A stretch of 64,000 bases of DNA from Thiohalocapsa sp963698775 (GTDB lineage: Bacteria; Pseudomonadota; Gammaproteobacteria; Chromatiales; Chromatiaceae), in contig CAVOSE010000041.1 of assembly GCA_963698775.1 (NCBI GenBank), positions 1-64,000 of the forward strand, given 5' to 3'. Made by a program: the position numbers and the translations under genes. Positions 1 to 7,778 of this stretch are shown here, in pieces (within the stretch, counting starts at the first letter, position 1; every line of letters begins with the position of its first letter). The notes under the pieces are model-generated. The model saw only the letters and a list, made by a program, of their open reading frames with translations, did no database searches and had not been told where the DNA came from.

Positions 1-202
1 CCCACGGGTTAACTTAACGGCATTGGCCCAGCACCTGGTACTTGGTAACGGGTGCAGTGCGCCTGAACGTGCTCGCAGCTATCAGTTTCCCAGGGTTTTT
101 GCATGTTTACTTATCCTCCACAGACAGATGCCAAATTCCTTGGACTCTATGACCTGATGCAGTATCTTGCAGGACGTTTGCAGTGAGCCGCCGAGGGCCG
201 TC
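1..202. other. No gene recognised at left edge
   Basis: I see no convincing coding frame, RNA or repeat here. The only obvious content is upstream sequence for the small gene that starts at 203, including a purine-rich GAGGG a few bases before its ATG, which could serve as a ribosome binding site. Confidence 0.4.
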
Positions 203-394
203 ATGGCCAGCACCAAAACCGCCACGTTGACCTTCCGCAGCGATCCGGCCCTGAAGGATGCGCTGCGCATCGCCGCCCAGCAGTAACACGGCTCCATCGC
301 CAACATGCTGGAGGTGCTGATCCGGGACGATTCCGGGCGCAATGGCATCCCCATCAAGCAGCCAACGTTCATGGCCGGGGCGGAAAAGAAGTAA
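203..394 (+). pseudogene. Ribbon-helix-helix (CopG/Arc-like) small protein, broken by an in-frame stop
   Basis: The frame from the ATG at 203 reads like a small ribbon-helix-helix DNA-binding protein, with an N-terminal beta strand (TATLTFRSDPALK) followed by an amphipathic helix. A TAA at 284-286 interrupts it after 27 codons. The same frame then continues with HGSIANMLEVLIRDD and ends at 392-394. Intact relatives usually have a charged residue at the stop position, so a single base change such as GAA to TAA would explain it. Such proteins are often antitoxins or small regulators beside restriction genes, which fits hsdM 70 bp downstream. The family call comes from sequence pattern only. The gene is either dead or the stop is a sequencing error. 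Confidence 0.6.
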
Positions 395-461
395 GCAAGA
401 ATCAGAACGAGAACCGCATGGAGCCGACCGTGGCTGCAGTTAGAAACAAGGACACCCACCG

Positions 462-1020
462 TTGAACAGTCAGACGCACGAAGAGCTGAAAGGAAAGATC
501 TGGGAGATCGCGAACCGGCTTCGAGGGCCGTATCGGCCGCCCCAGTACCGCTTGGTGATGCTTCCCATGGTCGTCTTGCGTCGGCTCGATTGTGTCCTGG
601 AGCCGACCAAGGACGCCGTGCTGAAGCAGCGGGAGAAGCTGGAGGCCCAACAGATGCCCGAAGCGGCCATGGATCGCCTGCTCGGCAAGGCCGCCGATCC
701 GAGCCGCAAGCATCCGCTCTACAACACCAGCCCCTACACCTTCTCCCGGTTGCTCGGCGACGCCGAGAATATTGCGCCGAATCTCGTGGCCTACATCAAC
801 GGCTTCTCGCCGACCGCGCGGGGCATCTTCGAGCGTTTCAAGTTCGCCGACCAGATCGAAAAACTGGACGCCAGCAACCGCCTGTTCACCATCGTCAAGG
901 CGATGGCCGATCTCGATCTGCACCCCGACAGGATCGACAACCTCCAGATGGGCTACCTGTTCGAACATCTGGTGATGCGGTTCAACGAACAGGCCAACGA
1001 GGAGGCGGGGGATCACTTCA
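462..1020 (+). pseudogene. hsdM: Type I restriction-modification methyltransferase subunit HsdM, N-terminal fragment
   Basis: The first ~186 codons match the helical N-terminal domain of HsdM (EELKGKIWEIANRLRG, LPMVVLRRLD, then NLQMGYLFEHLVMRFNE), which packs against the HsdS specificity subunit. A TTG start at 462 is preceded by AAGGA at a suitable distance. The match stops after AGDHF, just where intact HsdM would enter its methyltransferase domain (usually TPRE and then the SAM-binding and NPPF motifs). From there the frame runs into a palindromic repeat and ends meaninglessly at 1271. About 60 percent of the protein, including all catalytic motifs, is missing, and no hsdS is present. The remnant cannot methylate DNA. 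Confidence 0.85.
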
Positions 1021-1133
1021 TCTGGCTCCCACGCTCCAGCGTGGTAGCAAGTCCCGACGCTCCAGCGTCAAGTCAGGTACTCGGGACGCTGGAGCGTCCA
1101 ATCGGCGTTCCCACGCTGGAGCGTGGGAACGAG
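1018..1133. repeat. REP-like palindromic repeat, copy 1 (four small hairpins)
   Basis: A 116 bp element beginning TCATCTGGCTCCC. It contains four short palindromes built on the core ACGCTCCAGCGT or its complement ACGCTGGAGCGT, ending CCCACGCTGGAGCGTGGGAAC. The left and right halves are inverted relative to each other, so the whole unit can also fold as one large cruciform. A second copy lies at 1475-1598 and differs mainly by an extra GCGCTCCC. The repeats sit beside a REP-associated transposase gene (1672-2202), the expected partner of such elements. Copy 1 marks the breakpoint where hsdM ends and the zeta-like remnant begins. Confidence 0.85.
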
Positions 1134-1140
1134 CGAGGCA

Positions 1141-1287
1141 GCGGTTCGCCGCCGATTCCCCGCCGGCCTGAGCAATTTCGAGCGCCTCAATCAACCAATT
1201 GTCGATGCCTGGGCGTTGTACGACAATTCCGGTATCGCTCCGGTCCTGTTGAAGCAGGGATTTCTTGGTGATGCACATGCACAGTGA
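1141..1287 (+). pseudogene. C-terminal remnant of a zeta-toxin-like P-loop protein
   Basis: An open frame immediately after the repeat reads AVRRRFPAGLSNF, then PIVDAWALYDNSG, and stops at 1285-1287. This pattern (Arg-rich helix, GLxNF, then DxWxLYDNS) is typical of the C-terminus of zeta-toxin-family kinases found as small chromosomal ATPases. No start codon, Walker A motif or N-terminal two thirds remains; the repeat at 1018-1133 takes their place. The downstream small gene overlaps its stop, which is the usual arrangement for this family. Identification rests on motif memory alone. Confidence 0.55.
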
Positions 1288-1462
1288 GACCTCCGAACGA
1301 GACGATTTCCAAGCCGCATTGACGGCCATGCGACGCGCCGCCGAGATCGCGCGTGCCCGAGCCCGAGCCAGGACAGGCGTGTTGGTTGTGTGGCGCGATG
1401 GACAAATCGTCGAAGAACCGGTTGCGCAGGGCTCTCGCAATGATTCGCAAGGGAAAGCATGA
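1271..1462 (+). CDS. Small protein usually found after zeta-like genes; function unknown
   Basis: The frame encodes ~63 residues with an Ala/Arg-rich helix (ALTAMRRAAEIARARARAR) followed by TGVLVVWRDGQIVEE, a strand-like segment. I recall similar short proteins directly downstream of zeta-toxin-like ATPases, possibly as antitoxin or partner, but cannot name a family. The ATG at 1271 overlaps the end of the zeta remnant (stop 1285-1287), and 1277 is an alternative start. Since the upstream partner is truncated, this gene is probably orphaned. It lies between the two palindromic repeats. Confidence 0.45.
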   Translation: MHMHSETSERDDFQAALTAMRRAAEIARARARARTGVLVVWRDGQIVEEPVAQGSRNDSQGKA

Positions 1463-1474
1463 CGCGGGTGACCG

Positions 1475-1598
1475 TCATCTGGCTCCCGCGCTCCCACGCT
1501 CCAGCGTGGTAGCAAGTCCCGACGCTCCAGCGTCAAGTCAGGTACTCGGGACGCTGGAGCGTCCAACCGGCGTTCCCACGCTGGAGCGTGGGAACGAG
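1475..1598. repeat. REP-like palindromic repeat, copy 2
   Basis: A 124 bp copy of the element at 1018-1133 in the same orientation, almost identical base for base apart from an 8 bp GCGCTCCC insertion near its left end and a T to C change. It carries the same four ACGCTCCAGCGT-type palindromes. It ends 73 bp before the REP-associated transposase gene, so copy 2 plus that gene may be the parent unit. Confidence 0.85.
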
Positions 1599-1671
1599 CA
1601 GTCAAGTCACTGCCAACTTGGACCCAGCCTAGCTGATCCAGCCATCGCCATCTGAACGATGCCAATGACCC

Positions 1672-2202
1672 ATGGGCCGAGACCGTTACCGCATCCATGA
1701 CCCGACCGCACCCCATTTCCTCACCTGCACGGTGCTGGAATGGCTGCCACTGTTCGCACAGCCGGCCAATGCTCAGATCCTGCTCGATTCCCTGCAATTT
1801 CTCCAGGATCAGGAGAGGCTCCGGCTGCACGGCTATGTGATCTTGGAGAACCACTGTCATCTACTCGCCAGCTCCCCGGATCTGCCCAAGACCATGGCCA
1901 GCTTCAAGTCCTTCACGGCGGCCAAGATCCTGAGGCGTCTTCGCGAGAGACGCTCGCCCGTGCTGCGTCTGCTCGCCATGCATAAGGCCAGACACAAGGT
2001 CGACAGGGAATTTCAGGTTTGGCAGGAGGGCTCCCATCCGGAGCAAATACAGGGAGAGGCGATGATGCTGCAGAAGCTCGCGTACATTCACAACAATCCC
2101 GTTGCGAGGGGCTATGTGGACGATCCGCTCCATTGGCGATATTCCAGTGCGCGCAATTATGAAGGGCTGGACGGGCTCATACAGGTATCGACGCGGTGGT
2201 GA
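1672..2202 (+). CDS. REP-associated tyrosine transposase (RAYT, Y1_Tnp family)
   Basis: A 176-residue member of the IS200/IS605-like single-strand transposase superfamily that processes REP hairpins. The metal-binding HxH is H61-C-H63 in the segment YVILENHCHLLAS. The probable nucleophilic tyrosine is Y138 in LAYIHNNPV, followed by the family's WRYSSARNYEG tail. Length is normal and the frame is intact. Two palindromic repeats sit just upstream, and one of them (1475-1598) is within 75 bp. Unlike true insertion sequences, RAYT genes normally lack flanking IS ends and are kept as single copies. It may have created the local repeat pair. Confidence 0.85.
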   Translation: MGRDRYRIHDPTAPHFLTCTVLEWLPLFAQPANAQILLDSLQFLQDQERLRLHGYVILENHCHLLASSPDLPKTMASFKSFTAAKILRRLRERRSPVLRLLAMHKARHKVDREFQVWQEGSHPEQIQGEAMMLQKLAYIHNNPVARGYVDDPLHWRYSSARNYEGLDGLIQVSTRW

Positions 2203-2269
2203 CGATACTCGTTGATCCAGTACGCCGGAGCGTTGGAGCGAGGCGACACGGGACGGTCGCCGACACAGC

Positions 2270-2305
2270 TGACAGCAATATGCTAAGTTCGCTGTCACTG
2301 ACAGC
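2270..2305. promoter_or_regulatory. Palindromic operator upstream of the FitAB-type toxin-antitoxin pair
   Basis: Three TGACAGC half-sites lie within 36 bp, just before the antitoxin gene: TGACAGC at 2270-2276, GCTGTCA at 2291-2297 and TGACAGC at 2299-2305. The last two form a perfect 15 bp palindrome (GCTGTCACTGACAGC). The first and second form a 7 bp inverted repeat with a 14 bp spacer. The FitAB operator of Neisseria uses spaced inverted half-sites of similar sequence (TGATAGCA type), so this is probably where the antitoxin-toxin complex represses its own operon. Confidence 0.65.
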
Positions 2306-2323
2306 ATTCGAGAGGTCTCCACC

Positions 2324-2578
2324 ATGGCCACGCTCACCGTTCGCAACCTCCCCGAAGAGGTCCACCGTGCGTTACGCATCCGCGCCGCAGCCCATGGTCG
2401 CAGCACCGAGGCGGAGGTGCGCGAGATCATCGCCGCGACGGTAACGCCCCCGGAACGTCTGCGCATGGGTGAGGCGCTGGCAGCGCTGGGTCGTGAGATC
2501 GGGCTGGAGGACGACGATGTATCGGCGCTGGACGGACTGCGTGACCGTGACCCGGCAACGCCGGTCGAACTGCCATGA
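2324..2578 (+). CDS. FitA-like (VapB-type) ribbon-helix-helix antitoxin
   Basis: An 84-residue protein starting MATLTVRNLPEEVHRAL, a typical FitA-class ribbon-helix-helix N-terminus, followed by RIRAAAHGRSTEAEVREIIAATV. The C-terminal tail is acidic (LEDDDVSALDGLRDRD) and would wrap the toxin active site. A GAGAGG sits 8 bp before the ATG. The gene overlaps the toxin start by four bases (ATGA), giving translational coupling. It is expected to neutralise the PIN toxin and, in complex with it, to repress the promoter at the operator at 2270-2305. It appears intact. Confidence 0.85.
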   Translation: MATLTVRNLPEEVHRALRIRAAAHGRSTEAEVREIIAATVTPPERLRMGEALAALGREIGLEDDDVSALDGLRDRDPATPVELP

Positions 2579-2991
2579 TCGTGCTCGACACCAACGTGGT
2601 GTCGGAGGCCATGCGCCCGGAACCAGATCCCGCGGTGCGCGCCTGGCTCAATGCCCAGGCCGCGGAGACGCTGTTTCTACCCAGCGTGGCCTTGGCAGAG
2701 CTGCTGTTCGGGATCGCGGCGCTGCCCGATGGGCGGCGCAAGCAGGCCCTTTCACGCGCCCTGGAGGGATTGCTGTCCCTGTTCGGACCACGCGTACTGC
2801 CCTTCGATGCCGACGCGGCGCGCCACTATGCAGCGTTGGCAAGCGCGGCTCGTGCCGCGGGTCGAGGCTTTCCGATCCCGGACGGCTATATCGCCGCCAC
2901 CGCGGCTGCCCGCGGTTTCATCGTGGCCAGCCGCGACGTCGCCGCATTCGAGGCAGGTGGGTTGCGGGTGATCGACCCTTGGAAGGCGTGA
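2575..2991 (+). CDS. FitB/VapC-type PIN-domain toxin (ribonuclease)
   Basis: A 138-residue PIN-domain protein. The acidic metal-binding residues are in place: D5 (VLDTNVVSE), E42 (ALAELLFG), D103 (IPDGYIAATA) and D121 (ASRDVAAFE). The WKA C-terminus and overall length match FitB-class toxins, which cleave RNA in a Mg-dependent way and slow growth when freed from the antitoxin. Coupled to the preceding antitoxin gene by an ATGA overlap. With all active-site residues present the pair looks functional, unlike its decayed surroundings. The exact RNA target cannot be read from sequence. Confidence 0.88.
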   Translation: MIVLDTNVVSEAMRPEPDPAVRAWLNAQAAETLFLPSVALAELLFGIAALPDGRRKQALSRALEGLLSLFGPRVLPFDADAARHYAALASAARAAGRGFPIPDGYIAATAAARGFIVASRDVAAFEAGGLRVIDPWKA

Positions 2992-3092
2992 ATGCGGCTT
3001 GACGATGAGAATCGCTCCGCCGATCTTGCGGGTGAAGCCTGATCTGGCGTCCACGCCTTGGCATTGAGTTCGACAACAGGGAGATCCGACGC

Positions 3093-6000
3093 ATGCCCAG
3101 CCATACCGAACGAGACTTCGAGACAGCAATTGAAGCCGGGCTGATCGGTACCGGCGGCTACGAGGCACGACGATCGAGCGCCTACGATGAAGCGCTGGCC
3201 CTGTTCCCGGACGATGTCACCCGCTTCCTGAAGGACAGCCAGCAGGCGAAGTGGGCCGCGCTGGAGGTGCTACTCGGACCTAAGACGGCCGCGACCGTGC
3301 TGGACAGCCTGGCCAAGGAGCTGGAACTCAAGGGCACGCTGCACGTCCTGCGCCACGGGTTCAAGTGCTACGGCAAGACCTTCCGCATGGCCTATTTTCG
3401 GCCGAATACCAGCATGAACCCCGAGGCGGCGGAGAACTACGCCAGGAACCGACTGACGATCACGCGCCAGGTCGCCTTCACCTCGGTCATGAAGAAGGCG
3501 GACGGCCCGAATGCCAACAGGCACCGCCGCTGCATCATCGACGTGACCCTGGCCGTCAATGGCATCCCCGTCGTCACCGCCGAACTGAAGAACCCGCTGA
3601 CCGGCCAGCGCGCCGCCAATGCCGTGCGCCAGTATGAGAGCGAGCGGGACGAGCGCGATCTTCTCTTCGCCTTCAAGCAGCGCGCGCTGGTCCACTTTGC
3701 CGTGGACCCGGACGAGGTGTGGATGACGACCCGGCTCCGGGGCAAGGAGACCCAATTCCTGCCCTTCAACCGGGGCAATAACCATGGGGCGGGCAATCCG
3801 CCGGTCGAGGGCAACTGGAAGACCCATTACCTCTGGGACGAGGTGCTGCAGGCCGACAGCCTGTTGGAAATCCTGCAACGCTTCATGCACGTGGAAGTGA
3901 AGGAAAAGAAGGTCAAGACGGACAAGGGCGTGCGCACCGTGCGGAAGGAGGCCATGATCTTTCCGCGCTATCACCAGCTCGACGCGGTTCGAAGGCTCGT
4001 CGCGCACGCGAAGACCCATGGCGCTGGCCGAAACTACCTGATCCAGAACTCGGCGGGTTCGGGCAAATCGAACTCGATTGCCTGGCTCGCGCACCGGCTG
4101 GCCAGCCTGCACGACGCGCAGGATGAGAAGGTGTTTCACTCGGTCATCGTGGTGACCGACCGGCGTGTGCTCGATCAGCAGTTGCAGGACACGATCTACC
4201 AGTTCGAGCACAAGACCGGCGTGGTCGAGAAGATCGACGAGGACACCCAGCAACTCGCCCGTGCCCTGTCCCAGGGCACGCCCATCGTCATCACGACCAT
4301 CCAGAAATTCCCCTTCATCTCGCAGGCCCTCTCGACCCTGGAGAAGAAGGGCTCTGGCGTGCAGATCGACACGGCGGGCAAGCGCTTTGCGGTCATCGTC
4401 GACGAGGCGCACTCGTCCCAGAGCGGCGAGACCGCGACGGCGCTCAGAGGCATGTTGAACAAGGACGGGATCGAGGCGGCGATTGCCGCTCAGCTCTGCG
4501 ATGAGGAGGACCCAGTGGAGAGCGGGGACCTGTCCGAAGAGGCCAAGGCGGCGGCGCTGCGCGATGCGTTGAAACGCGCCCGGCAGCCAAACTTGAGCTT
4601 CTTCGCCTTCACGGCCACGCCCAAGTTCAAGACCAAGGCCCTGTTCGATGAGCCCGGACCGTCCGGGGCGTCACCCTTTCACGAGTACAGCATGCGCCAG
4701 GCCATCGAGGAAGGCTTCATCATGGACGTGCTCGCCAACTACACCACCTATAAGCGCTTCTTCGGCCTGATCAAACAGGTCGAGGATGACCCCGATGTGC
4801 CGCGCAAGAAGGCCGCGAAGGCGCTGTCGCGGTACCTGGAGCTGCACCCGGTCAATATCGAGCAGGTGGTTTCCGTCATCGTCGAGCATTTCCGGCTCTA
4901 CTGTGATGCACGAACTCGGCGGACGGGCGAAGGCGATGGTGGTCACCGGCTCCCGTCTTGCCGCCGTGAAGTACAAGCTCGCCTTTGACCGCTACATCAA
5001 CGACCAGCGCTATACCGGCATTCGCTCTTTGGTGGCCTTCTCGGGGACGGTCGAGGACCCGGACGACCCCGGTTCGGCGTACACCGAGGTGGCGATGAAC
5101 GACGGTCTTGCCGAACGCGAGCTGCCCGACGCCTTCGAGCGCGACGACTACCGGGTGCTGCTGGTCGCGGAGAAGTACCAGACCGGCTTCGACCAACCCT
5201 TGCTGCAGACCATGTATGTGGTGAAGCGGCTGGCCGGTGTTCAGGCGGTGCAGACCCTCTCGCGGCTCAATCGTATGGCGCCCGGAAAGTCGCGCACCTT
5301 CGTACTCGATTTCGCCAACGAGGAGGATGACATCTTCCAGGCGTTCAAGCCGTACTACGAGACGACGCCGGTTGGCGAGAACGCCGATCCGCAGCGCCTC
5401 TCGGAACTGCAACACCGCCTGCTGCAATGGGCGATCTTCACGCCCGCCGATGTGACAGCGTTCGCCGAGGTCTGGTATCGAGGCAAGCGCGACCACTCGG
5501 CGAGCGATCATCGCGTGATGAATGCCGTTCTCGATACCGTCGTGCAACGCTTCCAGGACCGAGAGGAAGAAGAACGCGAGGAGTTTCGCGGCCAGTTGAC
5601 CGCCTATCGAAACCTCTACGCCTTCCTGTCGCAGATCATCCCCTATCAGGACAGCGACCTCGAACGGCTCTACGCCTTCGTGCGGAACCTTTTGGCAAAG
5701 CTCCCGCCACCGGGAGATGGCCAGGGCTTCGTTCTCGACGACGAGGTGGCGCTGCGGTTCTTCCGGCTTCAACAGATGACCGAGGGTTCCATCGACCTCG
5801 CGCAGGGGGAGGCCTACCCCCTCAAGGGGCCGACGGATGTCGGCACTGGCGGTGTCAGGGATGAGCCGGTTTCGCTTTCGAGCCTAATCGACACCCTCAA
5901 CGAGCGTTTCGGCACTGACTTTACCGAGGCGGATCAGCTGTTTTTCGACCAGATACGGGCCTCGGCGGAAAACGACGAGAATATCGCGGAGGCGGCCCGC

Positions 6001-6180
6001 GCCAACAACTACGCGAACTTCTCCGCCTATTTCGAGCGCATGCTGGATGAGCTGTTCATCGCGCGCATGGAGGGCAACGAGGAGATCTTCTCCAGGGTGA
6101 TGACGGATACCGAGTTCCGCTCGGCGGCGCATGAGCACCTTGCGCAGGAGGTATTCCGCCGGGTGCGAGAGCAAGAGTAA
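3093..6180 (+). pseudogene. hsdR: Type I restriction endonuclease subunit HsdR, frameshifted
   Basis: The first frame (3093-4988) carries the N-terminal nuclease (VTAELKN), the Walker A motif NSAGSGKSNS near residue 319 and the DEAH box VDEAHSSQ near residue 436. The second frame (open from before 4786 to 6180) resumes with HELGGRAKAMVVTGSR, helicase motif V (EKYQTGFD) and motif VI (QTLSRLNR). Homology-like sequence crosses frames at about 4885-4906, consistent with one extra base or two missing. I see no slippery heptamer there. Joined, it would be ~1029 residues, normal for HsdR. The ATG has GGGAG upstream. With hsdM truncated and hsdS absent, this is most likely a decayed gene, although a sequencing indel could mimic the frameshift. 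Confidence 0.88.
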
Positions 6181-6198
6181 GCCGCGGGGCCGACGAAC

Positions 6199-6417
6199 AT
6201 GACGAATAACACGAACAACGGCGAACTGTTTTGTCTTCTGTCCTCCCGGAAAATCGCGGTGCTGATCCGAACAGCGGAAGGGGTTGTTTGTTACGCCGGG
6301 CCAGGCATTCAGCAGGAACCGGCAAAGGCCATCGCTATGGCCCGAACCGATGATGTGGACTGGGACAAGGCATGCCGGGAGTTCAGGGGTGCCGTAGAGT
6401 CGTCGAACGGCGGTTGA
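6199..6417 (+). CDS. Unrecognised short open frame after hsdR
   Basis: A 72-codon frame 18 bp after hsdR. I do not recognise it. The second half (PAKAIAMARTDDVDWDKACREF) has plausible amphipathic helices; the first part is less protein-like. It could be the worn end of an accessory gene that once followed the restriction operon, or a chance frame. Base composition is more AT-rich than the neighbouring core genes. Confidence 0.2.
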   Translation: MTNNTNNGELFCLLSSRKIAVLIRTAEGVVCYAGPGIQQEPAKAIAMARTDDVDWDKACREFRGAVESSNGG

Positions 6418-6462
6418 GATCGTAGAGGTTGTAAGTCGTTCCGATCAAGGCGTGCCCCGCCC

Positions 6463-6720
6463 CTTCATCTGCCGGGGTGGTTCGCCGATGACGAATTCAA
6501 CGTTACGTTTCCATTCGTCGAGATGCTTGATGATCGCCCAACCAAGATTATCAAGCCGCTGAACCTGGCACAGGGCGAAACGACAAAGATTCTTGAGCAT
6601 GGCAATAAATGGGAGTTTCGCGTTCGCAAGCTACGACAGCGGTCGGCTCTACCTGACAAGATCCTATTTGCTTTCGAGGGCCCGGAAGAGCGTGGCCAAC
6701 GGGCCAGGGCGTGTCACGAA
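6463..6720 (+). pseudogene. Unidentified gene remnant
   Basis: The plus frame here reads as real protein for about 80 residues: LPGWFADDEFNVTFPFVEM, DRPTKIIKPLNLAQGETTKI, then KWEFRVRKL and ALPDKILFAFEGPEE. Beyond about 6720 it degenerates into Arg-rich noise. There is no good start codon at its head; an internal ATG at 6523 is unlikely to be original. I could not assign a family. It is best seen as a fragment left over from the same decayed accessory segment. Confidence 0.35.
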
Positions 6721-6721
6721 G

Positions 6722-6835
6722 TTCATTCACGGGTGAGAATGCGCCGCGCGGATCGCCGGAGGGATCGCGTTCGACCCGTCCGGTCGCTACCGCATAGCGG
6801 AAGATCTGCTGTGCAAGCGACATCAGAGCGGTGCG
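6722..6835 (-). pseudogene. Scrap of a P4-type tyrosine integrase
   Basis: On the minus strand the frame reads RTALMSLAQQIF, then RYAVATGRVERDPSGDPRGAF. The pattern 'IFRYAVATGRxERDPxxDLRGA' is characteristic of the core-binding domain of P4-like phage/island integrases. Only about 38 residues remain; no catalytic domain (RxxHxxRY) is found nearby. Lying about 950 bp beyond the 3' end of ssrA, a common integration site, it suggests that the 1-7000 segment came in with an integrative element. The call is by pattern only. Confidence 0.5.
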
Positions 6836-6979
6836 CCACCAGCCGTACAGCAGCGGCTTCCGGAGATCGGTCCGGTGGGCATTGAGCAGCATCACGTGGG
6901 CCTTGCCGCGACGTCCGATGCGGTTGCCAAGTGCATCGTGCAGGCAGCGAAGAGGCCCGTGGCCTTCCGCGGCAATGCG

Positions 6980-7603
6980 TTATTTCGTGGGTGGACGCGG
7001 TCGCCAATAGAGGAGTAGGAGAAAGCCAGTCACCATGCCCCCAAGATGGGCGAAGTGGGCAACACCTTCCACGGTGCCCGTGACCCCGGCGAAGAGCTCG
7101 ATCGCACCGTAGCCGATCACGAACCACTTGGCCTTGATCGGAATGGGCGGAAACAGCAAAACCAGCTTGGACTCGGGAAAGATCATCCCGAAGGCGAGCA
7201 GCAGTCCAAACACACCGCCCGAGGCGCCAAGCACCGGATAGGCCGAACCGCCCTGCAACAGGGTGATCTCGGAGACGACGAGCTGTGCCAGCGCTGCGCC
7301 GATGATGCAGCTCAGGAAGTAGACGGCAAATCTGGGTGATCCCCATAGAGCCTCCAGACGCGTGCCGAACAGCCAAAGCGCATACATGTTGAGCGCCAGG
7401 TGCAGAACGCCGCCATGCAGAAAGGCGTAGGTGATGACTTGCCAGGGCCGGAACTGGGGGAGCCCCGTTGCTGCGTCCGCGGGCGCCACCAGGCCGCTGG
7501 GCCATAACGCGAACCAGCTGATCAGCGCGTTGGCATAGGCCAACTCGCCAAGAAACACCAGGCCGTTGATTAGCAACAGCACTTGGACAACGGGAGTGAG
7601 CAT
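6980..7603 (-). CDS. Rhomboid-family intramembrane serine protease
   Basis: A 207-residue, strongly hydrophobic protein with about six membrane segments. The catalytic serine is S128 in GASGG and the catalytic histidine is H186 in AHLGG; the HGGVLHLALNMYAL segment carries the conserved Asn (N72) of the oxyanion region. Length and motif order fit the compact six-helix rhomboids that cut membrane proteins within the bilayer. Substrate unknown. Read leftward from 7603, it lies directly after ssrA on the same strand but behind that gene's terminator, so it is probably transcribed separately. I see no sign of decay, so it is probably core despite its neighbours. Confidence 0.9.
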   Translation of the reverse strand: MLTPVVQVLLLINGLVFLGELAYANALISWFALWPSGLVAPADAATGLPQFRPWQVITYAFLHGGVLHLALNMYALWLFGTRLEALWGSPRFAVYFLSCIIGAALAQLVVSEITLLQGGSAYPVLGASGGVFGLLLAFGMIFPESKLVLLFPPIPIKAKWFVIGYGAIELFAGVTGTVEGVAHFAHLGGMVTGFLLLLYWRPRPPTK

Positions 7604-7737
7604 CAGATCTCCAACGAGTCAGTGTCTTGTGGCGTGCGGAAAAGTACGATCAACCGGCTCGCCCCGATCGATGGCTTGGATGCTTTGCTGGCGAGCGACG
7701 AATCCTTCGCCTGTCAGGAATGGTTTGGCGGTGCACA

Positions 7738-7769
7738 AAAGAAAAAACCCCAACCGATCGTGGTTGAGG
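7738..7769 (-). terminator. Rho-independent terminator of ssrA
   Basis: On the minus strand, CCTCAACCACGATCGGTTGGGG (7748-7769) forms a hairpin with a CAACC/GGTTG core and is followed by TTTTTTCTTTT. It starts 9 bp past the 3' CCA of the tmRNA. Confidence 0.8.
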
Positions 7770-7778
7770 TCTTAATGT

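Noticed and set aside
3270..4412. Long minus-strand open frame across hsdR
   Set aside because: It is the antisense of a clearly homologous coding sequence; high GC at third positions keeps this frame open. Its translation shows no domain.
4880..4910. Programmed ribosomal frameshift in hsdR
   Set aside because: No slippery heptamer or following stem is visible and type I HsdR proteins are not known to use one.
1..7778. Duplicate of the ssrA 3' end as an island boundary
   Set aside because: I looked for a second GGAATTGAACCCGCGTCC-like segment and did not see one in the window; the left end may lie outside.
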